Positions 1 to 5,458 of a stretch of 6,178 bases of DNA are shown piece by piece. Under the pieces are notes generated by a model, which was given only the letters and a program-made list of their open reading frames with translations, made no database searches and had not been told where the DNA came from. The stretch lies in assembly GCF_002377905.1 (NCBI RefSeq), contig NZ_DFQS01000027.1, forward strand, positions 1-6,178, given 5' to 3'. Origin of the DNA: Psychrobacter sp. UBA3483 (GTDB taxonomy: Bacteria > Pseudomonadota > Gammaproteobacteria > Pseudomonadales > Moraxellaceae). Made by a program: the position numbers and the translations under genes. The stretch's first letter is position 1, and each line of letters starts with the position of its first letter.

Positions 1-31
1 GATAAGCCGTTAAAGCGCAAGTTGGGGAGTT

Positions 32-52
32 TCCCAAACTTTGTGTAACTGC
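32..52 (+). repeat. Left terminal inverted repeat of the IS256-family element
   Basis: This pairs with 1366-1386 at 18 of 21 positions, and the inner 11 bases TGTGTAACTGC are identical. A hairpin with arms at 19-26 (AAGTTGGG) and 33-41 (CCCAAACTT), with one bulged base, overlaps the repeat. It could reduce read-through transcription into the transposase gene, which is an inference. Confidence 0.7.
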
Positions 53-80
53 TTATAATCCACTAACAGGAGAATAAGCA

Positions 81-1362
81 ATGACTAACCAATCTGACAT
101 CAAGAAACTGGCTGAGCAAATGGCCAGCAGCATGAAAAGCTTCGATGACATCAAAGACTTTCAAAAGCAGCTCATGCAGTCCTTCATCGACACTGCCCTA
201 GAAGCAGAAATGGAAGAGCATCTCGGCTACCCCAAGCATGAAAAGGCAGACAGGCCTAATAAGCGCAATGGGCACACTAAAAAGAGAGTCCGTAGCGACA
301 CAGGCGAGCTTGAGATCTCCACCCCCAGAGACCGCGACAGTAGCTTTGAGCCTGTACTTGTCAGTAAGCATCAAACCCGTATTTCAGGTCTTGATGATAA
401 AATCATATTTCACTACAGGCATAGCCTTACGTCTTGCGCTTCGGGCAAGTGTCTCCCAGACACTTGCTGATCCTCGCTCATACGCCAAAGGTCAAACCAC
501 CACTGAGATCGTAGAGAGCATTAAAGAGCTCTACGATGTCGACATCTCAAGCTCTCTTGTCTCAAGAGTCACCGATAACATATTAGAGGACATCACCGCT
601 TGGCAGAACCGGCCGCTGAGCAGTGTTTATCCTATCGTCTATTTAGACTGCATTGTCATTAAAGTACGTCAAGACAAGCAGATCATCAACAAGGCAATCT
701 ATCTGGCCTTAGGCGTTGCTCTTGATGGTAAAAAAGAGCTGCTTGGCATGTGGCTATCAGAGAACGAGGGCGCTAAATTCTGGCTTGGTGTTCTCACTGA
801 GCTACAAAACCACGGGGTTCAAGATATTCTTATTGCCTGTGTAGACGGCCTAAAAGGCTTCCCTGATGCCATTAATACGGTCTACCCTAACGCTCAGGTT
901 CAGCTGTGTATCGTGCATATGGTGCGCTATTCGATGAAGTTCGTACCTTGGACGGACAAGAAGGCCGTAGCAGCTGATTTAAAGGCCATCTACGGTGCTG
1001 ATACGCTTGAGATGGCAGAGGCCAACCTTGAGCACTTTGATGAAGTATGGGGCAAAGAGTACCCGCATGTCATCAAGTCTTGGCGTAATAACTGGGAGGG
1101 CTTAACGGTGTTCTTTGAGTACCCTAAAGACATCAGAAAAGTCATTTATACCACCAATGCGATAGAGTCGCTAAATAGTGTCATTCGAACAGCGGTGAAT
1201 AAGCGTAAGGTGTTTCCCTCTGATCAAGCCGCCTTCAAGGTGGTCTATTTGGCAACTCAACAGGCATCGTCAAGGTGGTCGATGCCGATTCGTAACTGGA
1301 CGGCGGCTCTTAATCGCTTTATAATTATGTTTGATGATCGTATCAGTAAGCATTTAATCTAA
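81..1362 (+). pseudogene. IS256-family DDE transposase, frameshifted by a short palindromic insertion
   Basis: This is a mutator-type transposase that would cut and rejoin the IS ends. The ATG at 81 follows AGGAG at 68-72. The N-terminal half reads in one frame up to F110 (codon 408-410). The family sequence then resumes in another frame at Y481 (TAC-GCC-AAA-GGT, YAKGQTTTEIV) and runs to the stop at 1360-1362. The catalytic triad is present in the second part: D at 646-648 (YLDC), D at 844-846 (CVDG) and E at 1165-1167 (NAIESLN). Removing the insert restores about 404 residues, the usual family length. As it stands, translation from 81 ends at 468-470 after 129 residues and lacks all three catalytic residues. 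A start at 238 would read the second part but begins out of frame inside the N-terminal domain, so it is not a real start. IS256 members do not use programmed frameshifting, so this is best read as inactivation. Confidence 0.88.
417..480. repeat. Short palindromic insert within the IS256 transposase gene
   Basis: The insert separates two parts of the transposase that should be joined (F110 and YAKG). About 67 bases are excess. TAC occurs on both sides (414-416 and 481-483), so a 64-bp element plus a 3-bp duplication fits, although the exact edges are ambiguous. It contains a perfect 10-bp stem with a 3-base loop: GCAAGTGTCT (445-454), CCC (455-457), AGACACTTGC (458-467). A competing 5-bp stem pairs CTTGC (433-437) with GCAAG (445-449) across a GCTTCGG loop. 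The compact size and strong dyad resemble dispersed palindromic repeats (REP or RPE type), a class known to land in genes. No second copy occurs in this window, so its repetitive nature is inferred. Confidence 0.65.
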
Positions 1363-1365
1363 ATG

Positions 1366-1386
1366 GCAGTTACACAGAATCTGGGA
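1366..1386 (-). repeat. Right terminal inverted repeat of the IS256-family element
   Basis: The block GCAGTTACACA (1366-1376) is the exact complement of the inner left repeat, and the following 10 bases match at 7 positions. It lies 3 bases after the transposase stop codon, which is normal for this family. Confidence 0.7.
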
Positions 1387-1468
1387 TGGGCTCTTGCTGG
1401 TATCATTAATTTCGAGCTAAACCTATGACTTTTGCAAGAGGTCTACTGACTAATCATTTTCTAAGAAT

Positions 1469-1475
1469 AAGGAAG
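1469..1475 (+). promoter_or_regulatory. Ribosome binding site of the lipoprotein gene
   Basis: AAGGAAG lies 5 bases before the ATG at 1481 and fixes this start. I could not find a convincing sigma-70 promoter in the 94 bases between the IS256 end and the ATG. That stretch does hold a 7-bp inverted repeat, CTCTTGC (1391-1397) and GCAAGAG (1434-1440), of unknown role. Confidence 0.6.
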
Positions 1476-1480
1476 TTACT

Positions 1481-1915
1481 ATGAAGCGTATTATGATGTT
1501 ATCTGCACTAAGTGGTGTTTTAGCGCTTACAGGCTGCTCGACAATGGATAAAGTATTTGGCACTAATATGTCAGGAATGAATGATAACCAGATGGTTAGT
1601 AGCAGCGCCGTACCAGTGACTAGTAGAAACGGTATGCTGGTTGATTCTACTAATTACATGACGCTATATACCTTTGACAAAGACACTGCCAATAAGTCGA
1701 ACTGTACAGGTGATTGTTTAGCGGCTTGGCCAGCACTTACCGCCCCTAACAATGCCAAAAGCGTCGGTCAGTTCTCGACTTTTCAGCGTGATGACGGTAC
1801 TTATCAGTGGGCTGCCAATAACATGCCGTTATACTTCTTTGTAAAAGACACTAAAGCTGGAGATGCAAACGGCGATAATGTAAAAGGCGTTTGGCATATT
1901 GTTCCAACTCAATAA
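1481..1915 (+). CDS. Secreted lipoprotein of the COG4315 / Lipoprotein_15 repeat family
   Basis: The product is 144 residues, predicted to be a lipid-anchored envelope protein of unknown function. The N-terminus has a lysine/arginine start, a hydrophobic stretch (residues 5-17) and a lipobox L16-T17-G18-C19, so Cys19 should be acylated. A linker rich in Ser, Met and Asn (20-48) follows. There are two copies of the family's secreted repeat. The first, at about 50-86, has MLVDS, LYTFDKD, the cysteine pair CTGDC (75 and 79) and AAWP. The second, at about 104-141, has DDGTYQWA, PLYFFVKD, GD and VKGVWHIV. This arrangement is typical of the PF03640 family, and the length is normal. The gene appears monocistronic: the IS256 end lies upstream and a strong terminator downstream. 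No enzymatic residues are evident, and envelope stress or metal-related roles would be speculation. The family call is firm; the function is unknown. Confidence 0.88.
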   Translation: MKRIMMLSALSGVLALTGCSTMDKVFGTNMSGMNDNQMVSSSAVPVTSRNGMLVDSTNYMTLYTFDKDTANKSNCTGDCLAAWPALTAPNNAKSVGQFSTFQRDDGTYQWAANNMPLYFFVKDTKAGDANGDNVKGVWHIVPTQ

Positions 1916-1936
1916 AGCCCAATATATTGTAGAGAC

Positions 1937-1977
1937 AAAAAACAGCAGCTATAACTAGTTATAGCTGGTGTTTTTTT
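1937..1977. terminator. Bidirectional rho-independent terminator between convergent genes
   Basis: A perfect 20-base palindrome, AGCTATAACTAGTTATAGCT (1947-1966), is extended by further pairing with one G-G mismatch. A run of A lies on the left (1937-1942) and a run of T on the right (1971-1977). Read on the plus strand it ends the lipoprotein transcript 22 bases after its stop codon. Read on the minus strand the A-run becomes a T-run, so it can also end the FemAB-like gene, which stops at 2020. Confidence 0.88.
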
Positions 1978-2019
1978 ATAGTGATACTGTCTGCAATAAT
2001 ACTTTTTAATACTACCTTA

Positions 2020-2934
2020 TTAAGCAGGTCTGTTCGCCTCATCTTCAGAAGCAAGTGCTGCCTTTTTCCTATATAAAGGAAAGAAGTCAGAATTCAAATC
2101 TTCCTCGCTCAGACCAACCTTGGCTACCAATTCGGCATATTTCTCTGGGTTGACAATGAGTCTATAGGTTTTAAAATCAAACTCCTCAGAGGGGGAGCTA
2201 AAGCCTTTTTTATATTTGTATAGTGAGTCGAGGCTAGCACCAAGGCCACCGCCAAGGTGAAGTAATTTATAGTTATTTTCCCGCCCCCAGTCTCTTGCCA
2301 CATGAGTAATCAGTTTAGCAGGCTGCAGTTTTCTATAATCGTCGAGCGTTCCTCCTAAATGATACTGCATAATCCCTGACTCCTCACAGGCAGTGTATAA
2401 AGAAGAAGCAATAGGCTTATCTTCTTGATAAGCCGTTATCAACAGCAATCTGCCTTGTAGGTTTTTAGACAAATTATAGTAATAATTGTCATCAAAAAAA
2501 TAATAATCAGTGGCACCAACATTCGCCATCGTCTCTTCATAAATCTTTGAAAAGATTTTAGCGTTTTCTTCGTCCAACGCTTCAACCTTAGTAGTCACAT
2601 CCATTTTCATTGCTTTTTTGATGCCACGGCGGTGCTGATTTTGAGTTTCTTGCCAGTATTCTTCTTCAGATTTAGTCAAATCAGAGGCTACTGTTAAGCC
2701 ATGCTTTATTATTTTGCCAATAGCTGGGGGGCGCTCTCGTTCTTTGTTAATGATGGGATGCAGGCGCATAAACAAAGAGACACAGCCTTCTTCATAAAGA
2801 AAATCCTGAAGGCCTTTCAACATAATATCCAGCTCATCAGTGGTCACAGTGTCGTCAACCAGCGGACCGCCATACCCATAAGTAGAAGTGGCATCCCAGT
2901 ACTTAGCGTCAATCTCTCTTATCATTAAAGGCAA
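2020..2934 (-). CDS. FemAB-like / GNAT-fold acyl- or aminoacyltransferase, N-terminally truncated (probable pseudogene)
   Basis: The 304 visible residues resemble the FemAB/BioF2-like (PF13480-type) group, which transfers amino acids or acyl groups to peptidoglycan precursors or polysaccharides. Recognisable parts are TSTYGYGGPL (17-25), HRRGIKKAMK (101-110, the usual basic helix), YHLGGT (191-196), LHLGGGLG (225-232) and LYKYKKGFS (239-247). Family members usually have some 40-60 more residues before the YGYGGP motif, with about 350 in total. Here the only in-frame starts are a TTG at 2934-2932 and an ATG at 2925-2923, and neither has a Shine-Dalgarno sequence. The frame stays open upstream through NNKKIY, which reads like native family sequence, then into the MITE at 2955, with a stop at 3030-3028. 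The 5' end of the gene has therefore been replaced by the MITE. The protein is probably absent or inactive. The substrate cannot be told from the sequence. Confidence 0.75.
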   Translation of the reverse strand: MPLMIREIDAKYWDATSTYGYGGPLVDDTVTTDELDIMLKGLQDFLYEEGCVSLFMRLHPIINKERERPPAIGKIIKHGLTVASDLTKSEEEYWQETQNQHRRGIKKAMKMDVTTKVEALDEENAKIFSKIYEETMANVGATDYYFFDDNYYYNLSKNLQGRLLLITAYQEDKPIASSLYTACEESGIMQYHLGGTLDDYRKLQPAKLITHVARDWGRENNYKLLHLGGGLGASLDSLYKYKKGFSSPSEEFDFKTYRLIVNPEKYAELVAKVGLSEEDLNSDFFPLYRKKAALASEDEANRPA

Positions 2935-2954
2935 ATATATTTTTTTATTATTAT

Positions 2955-2973
2955 AACCCCAGTTCGGGATAAG
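2955..2973 (+). repeat. Left terminal inverted repeat of the MITE
   Basis: AACCCCAGTTCGGGATAAG is identical over 19 bases to 5415-5433 and to the complement of 3131-3149. Confidence 0.9.
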
Positions 2974-3130
2974 TGATTCATTAAGCTGCTGATAGTATTG
3001 ATATTTTCTATTACTCTTGAAGACCAGCTAAGTCTTTGAAGACAGGCTTCTCTATAAACTACTGTCAAAAGCATGACTTTATAAGGTCAGATAATAATTA
3101 TACAAATAGTATCAACAACTTAAGCACTGG

Positions 3131-3149
3131 CTTATCCCGAACTGGGGTT
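3131..3149 (-). repeat. Right terminal inverted repeat of the MITE
   Basis: CTTATCCCGAACTGGGGTT is the exact complement of the left repeat. On the minus strand GCC follows the repeat, as it does at 5434 in the IS982-family element. Confidence 0.9.
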
Positions 3150-3161
3150 TTACTACTAAAA

Positions 3162-4094
3162 TCAATCTTCTGTCAAAATATCAATAAAACTCTGCCAAAT
3201 GGGGCTTTGATGACGCGCTTTATGCCACACCAGCCACCACGTGCGCGCTAAATCAATACCTGCTACTTTCACCTGCACCAGCTCTGCTTTATCCAATTCT
3301 GCTTGAATGACATACTGCGATAAGCAGCCAAGCCCAATATCGGCGCTGACCATATGCTTAATGGCTTCTGACTGCTGAATTGCCATGACAATCTCGGCAT
3401 GCGGTAGATGCTGCAATAACTGCTCATCGATAATCTGCCGCGTCCCCGAACCCGCCTCTCGTACCAGTAATGGCAGCCTTGCCAATCGTTCAGCGCTGAG
3501 CTCATAGCATTTTTCTTTATGGTTATAGTCCATGTTTGCCAACCATTTACTATGAGATTTAGCAAATACCATCAAGGTATCGGTCCGCCAAGCGCGCTGC
3601 TCAATGACTTTCATATCTGTCGGGCGCGGCATACCTTCTACAAGCGCAATATCGATATTTAATTGCTCAACCTCGCCGACCACTTCTTGGGTATTGGCAA
3701 TATACATATCGATATGGGCATCGGGTAGCGCTTCGTACAATTTGGCAAGCAGCGGTGGCAATACATAATTACCGATAGTCGTGCTAGCACCAATATGAAT
3801 CTGCCCTGCTTGATGCTTATGATAATGCTCAAGCGTTAAAGCTTGTCCCAAAATCGCTTGTGCCTGTATATAGATAGGATGGGCGTTTGGATGCTGATTG
3901 AGCCTGCGCCCGACGCGCTCAAATAGCGGCATTTGTAACCGCGCCTCCAGCTCAGTGAGTGCACTGCTGACCGCTGATTGCGATAAATGCAGCTCTTCAC
4001 TGGCACGGCTGGTACTGCCAGTTTGATAAATACTGACAAACACTGATAATTGCTTGAGGGTAATCTTTGGTAATACCTGCATGGCTTTTTTCAT
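3162..4094 (-). CDS. LysR-family transcriptional regulator, YeiE/CbbR-like, divergent from yeiH
   Basis: The product is 310 residues, normal for LysR regulators. The N-terminal winged helix-turn-helix covers about residues 12-71 (ITLKQLSVFVSIYQTGSTSRASEELHLSQSAVS, split here as ITLKQLSVF at 11-19 and LSQSAVSSAL at 37-46). The effector-binding domain covers about 97-308, with IGASTTIGNYVLPP (101-114) and REAGSGTR (212-219). The latter motif is shared with CbbR, CysL and YeiE regulators. The ATG at 4094 was chosen for its weak GAGA site just upstream; an ATG at 4082 is possible. The gene is transcribed divergently from yeiH across 226 bases, the same arrangement as yeiE-yeiH in enterobacteria, which points to a local regulator of the transporter. 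The ligand is probably a small anion such as sulfite, inferred from that analogy. The stop codon at 3164-3162 is followed after 12 bases by the MITE, and no terminator of its own is visible. Confidence 0.9.
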   Translation of the reverse strand: MKKAMQVLPKITLKQLSVFVSIYQTGSTSRASEELHLSQSAVSSALTELEARLQMPLFERVGRRLNQHPNAHPIYIQAQAILGQALTLEHYHKHQAGQIHIGASTTIGNYVLPPLLAKLYEALPDAHIDMYIANTQEVVGEVEQLNIDIALVEGMPRPTDMKVIEQRAWRTDTLMVFAKSHSKWLANMDYNHKEKCYELSAERLARLPLLVREAGSGTRQIIDEQLLQHLPHAEIVMAIQQSEAIKHMVSADIGLGCLSQYVIQAELDKAELVQVKVAGIDLARTWWLVWHKARHQSPIWQSFIDILTED

Positions 4095-4127
4095 AATTTC
4101 TCTGACACCCTATCTTATTGATACAAC

Positions 4128-4213
4128 CTAAAAACCACCTGTTATTTTAAAAACCCTTTATTATCTAAAAAACCATCTTTTTAGCCCAAAGACTTTTATT
4201 AACCTAAAAAATC
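4128..4213. repeat. Regularly spaced A-tract array in the lysR-yeiH intergenic region
   Basis: A-runs occur at 4130-4134, 4149-4153, 4167-4172, 4188-4190 and 4206-4211, with centres about 19-20 bases apart. Three of them are followed directly by CC, and three are preceded by CT. A longer direct repeat at 37-39 bases (CTTTATTATCTAAAAAA near 4156 and CTTTTATTAACCTAAAAAA near 4193) underlies part of it. The array lies in the probable leader of the regulator gene and may be bent DNA or a repeated protein site. AT-rich chance is possible. Confidence 0.4.
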
Positions 4214-4238
4214 GATAGTTTTTATCTAATTAATCTGT

Positions 4239-4267
4239 TTTTATTATAGATTGGTCTGCCTTATAAT
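4239..4267 (+). promoter_or_regulatory. Predicted yeiH promoter with a strong -10 and a poor -35
   Basis: A perfect TATAAT lies at 4262-4267. The hexamer 17 bases upstream, TTTTAT (4239-4244), is a poor -35, which fits a promoter that needs an activator. It faces away from, and overlaps, the regulator promoter. Confidence 0.5.
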
Positions 4268-4272
4268 GTCTA
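4243..4272 (-). promoter_or_regulatory. Predicted sigma-70 promoter of the LysR regulator gene
   Basis: Read on the minus strand, TAGACA (4272-4267, 5 of 6 to consensus) and TATAAT (4248-4243, perfect) are 18 bases apart. Transcription would start near 4236 and give a leader of about 140 bases before the ATG at 4094. The -35 overlaps the -10 of the opposing yeiH promoter, so the two probably interfere with each other. Confidence 0.6.
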
Positions 4273-4274
4273 TT

Positions 4275-4291
4275 CATAAGCTTATGCTTAT
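4275..4291. promoter_or_regulatory. Dyad near the yeiH start, candidate LysR-type operator
   Basis: Two nested inverted repeats share this site: the 12-bp palindrome CATAAGCTTATG (4275-4286) and the 6-4-6 repeat ATAAGC-TTAT-GCTTAT (4276-4291). It lies just downstream of the yeiH -10, where a bound regulator would block or pause polymerase. LysR proteins bind AT-rich dyads in divergent promoters, but the spacing here is not a textbook T-N11-A box, so assignment to this regulator is tentative. Confidence 0.42.
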
Positions 4292-4306
4292 TTCGATTAT
4301 GGACAA

Positions 4307-4311
4307 TAGGA
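4307..4311 (+). promoter_or_regulatory. Ribosome binding site of yeiH
   Basis: TAGGA ends 9 bases before the ATG at 4321 and supports that start. No other start candidate with a comparable site lies nearby. Confidence 0.6.
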
Positions 4312-4320
4312 CACTTCGTC

Positions 4321-5403
4321 ATGCACGCCTTAACTAAAACAGTGACCAACTACTTCCCAACCAATCGCCATTTCGCAGGTTTGATAGTGGTGTTTGTCGG
4401 TAGCTTATTTTGCTTATGGCTAAATACGAGCTTGGATGTCTGGAGTCACGGGCGCATTATAGGCTTGTCTTCGTTAACGCTAGCGATTTTGATCGGTATG
4501 ATATTGGGCAATACCGTTTATTCTAGTTTCGCTGAGCAGCTACATGTGGGCGTGACATTTGCCAAAGGTCAAATACTGCGTCTCGCCATCATGTTTTATG
4601 GCTTTAAGCTGACCCTAACGCAAGTATCAAGTGTCGGACTGTCTGCGGTGATGAGCGATGCGTTGGTATTGACCTCGACTTTTTTAATCACTTATTGGTT
4701 AGGTACAAAATGGCTCAAAGTCGATAAACAAACGACGTTATTGATTGGTGCAGGCGCGAGTATTTGCGGGGCAGCAGCTGTTATCGCCGCAGAGCCAGTG
4801 ATCAAGGCCGAAGCGCACAAAGTCACTATCGCTGTGGCTACGGTCGTGGTCTTTGGCACCATTGCGATGCTGCTTTATCCGTTTTTATACCATCTTGGTT
4901 GGTTGCAACCTTGGCTAAATGCTCAGCAGTACGGGATTTATACGGGTGCCACCATTCATGAAGTGGCGCAAGTCGTCGTCGCTGGTAACGCAGTCAGTCC
5001 CGAAGTGGGTGACACAGCGGTTGTCACCAAGATGATACGCGTGATGATGCTCGCGCCGTTCTTATTGGTTTTATCTTTTGCGTTGACCAAAGGCAGTAAC
5101 GATCAAGGTAACAAACCCTCTGTAATGAGCCGCATTCAACAAGTCAAAGTGCCTTGGTTTGCCTTCATATTCATTGCCATCGTCTTACTGCACACTTGGG
5201 TGCCGATGACCGCAAGCTTTGAGCGTAGTATGGTGATACTAGACGATGTGCTGCTCACCATGGCAATGTTTGCGCTGGGTCTAACCACGCATTTGGGCGC
5301 TATCAAACAAGCTGGCGTTAAACCCCTTATCTTAGGTGCGATTATGTTTGCTTGGTTAATCGTTGGTGGCGGCTTGATCAATATTGGCATCGCTTCACTG
5401 TAA
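4321..5403 (+). CDS. yeiH: YeiH-family (UPF0324) inner-membrane transporter, putative sulfite/sulfate exporter
   Basis: The product is 360 residues, slightly longer than the usual 330-350. It is an integral inner-membrane protein with about ten hydrophobic segments: roughly residues 18-36, 47-64, 84-100, 110-128, 138-157, 168-190, 237-254, 278-296, 308-324 and 335-356. Family signatures of PF03601 are clear: GAGASICGAAAVIA (143-156), YGIYTGATIHEVAQVVVAG (204-222) and TKMIRVMMLAP (236-246). The family is annotated as putative sulfate exporters, and in Salmonella the yeiE-yeiH pair has been linked to sulfite tolerance. Export of sulfite or a related anion is the best inference here. The gene is paired divergently with a LysR regulator that probably controls it. 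No terminator is seen: the IS982-family end begins 11 bases after the stop codon, so transcripts may run into that element antisense to its transposase. Confidence 0.92.
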   Translation: MHALTKTVTNYFPTNRHFAGLIVVFVGSLFCLWLNTSLDVWSHGRIIGLSSLTLAILIGMILGNTVYSSFAEQLHVGVTFAKGQILRLAIMFYGFKLTLTQVSSVGLSAVMSDALVLTSTFLITYWLGTKWLKVDKQTTLLIGAGASICGAAAVIAAEPVIKAEAHKVTIAVATVVVFGTIAMLLYPFLYHLGWLQPWLNAQQYGIYTGATIHEVAQVVVAGNAVSPEVGDTAVVTKMIRVMMLAPFLLVLSFALTKGSNDQGNKPSVMSRIQQVKVPWFAFIFIAIVLLHTWVPMTASFERSMVILDDVLLTMAMFALGLTTHLGAIKQAGVKPLILGAIMFAWLIVGGGLINIGIASL

Positions 5404-5414
5404 AAAAGCTATTT

Positions 5415-5433
5415 AACCCCAGTTCGGGATAAG
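5415..5433 (+). repeat. Terminal inverted repeat of the IS982-family element
   Basis: The 19 bases are identical to both ends of the MITE (2955-2973 and the complement of 3131-3149). The left flank is GCTATTT. Confidence 0.85.
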
Positions 5434-5458
5434 CCACATTGTAACTCATTGATACTAT

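Larger units (their letters stand above)
32..1386 (+). mobile_element. IS256-family insertion sequence, transposase disrupted
   Basis: The element is recognised from its IS256-type DDE transposase and from imperfect terminal inverted repeats at 32-52 and 1366-1386. These agree at 18 of 21 positions and share the perfect inner block TGTGTAACTGC at 42-52 (complement at 1366-1376). The exact outer tips are uncertain, because similarity fades outside TCCC on the left and GGGA on the right. IS256 elements normally make 8-9 bp target duplications. The 8 bases outside these proposed ends (24-31 and 1387-1394) match at only 4 of 8 positions, so no duplication is supported. The transposase gene carries a frameshifting insert, so this copy should not move by itself, although its ends could be used by an intact relative elsewhere. 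Confidence 0.82.
2955..3149. mobile_element. 195-bp MITE derived from an IS982-family element
   Basis: The element begins with AACCCCAGTTCGGGATAAG (2955-2973) and ends with the exact complement (3131-3149). Inverted similarity continues inward for about 49 bases at roughly four in five positions. The same 19 bases form the end of the IS982-family element at 5415-5433. The right arm also shares GCC just inside that repeat and the 12-mer TTGATACTATTT (complement at 3104-3115) with that element (5449-5460), at nearly the same distance from the tip. No transposase coding is present inside, so the element would need a helper IS982 transposase. No convincing target duplication is seen (left flank TTATTAT, right flank TTACTAC). 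It sits 12 bases past the LysR stop codon and directly against the truncated FemAB-like gene. Confidence 0.85.

Noticed and set aside
81..480. The overlapping transposase frames as programmed ribosomal frameshifting
   Set aside because: IS256 transposases are made from one frame. The break holds about 67 surplus bases with a palindrome rather than a slippery run, and removing them restores the family sequence.
238..480. A start at 238 for the second transposase frame
   Set aside because: The first 80 or so residues are an out-of-frame reading of the N-terminal domain and of the insert, and no ribosome binding site is seen.
2102..2111. Ten-base match TCCTCGCTCA to the end of the palindromic insert (471-480)
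   Set aside because: It is in the coding sequence of the FemAB-like gene with no accompanying stem, so it is not a second copy of the insert.
2425..2442. Perfect 7-bp inverted repeat TTGATAA-GCCG-TTATCAA, sharing a 12-mer with bases 1-12
   Set aside because: It lies inside the FemAB-like coding sequence and codes for ordinary residues. A shared 12-mer is expected by chance in a window of this size.
2701..2928. Plus-strand reading frame opposite the FemAB-like gene
   Set aside because: It is antisense to a recognisable protein, and its own translation has no family features.
3036..3251. Plus-strand reading frame of 71 residues
   Set aside because: It crosses the MITE, its terminal repeat and the 3' end of the LysR gene on the other strand. 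No recognisable protein or binding site supports it.
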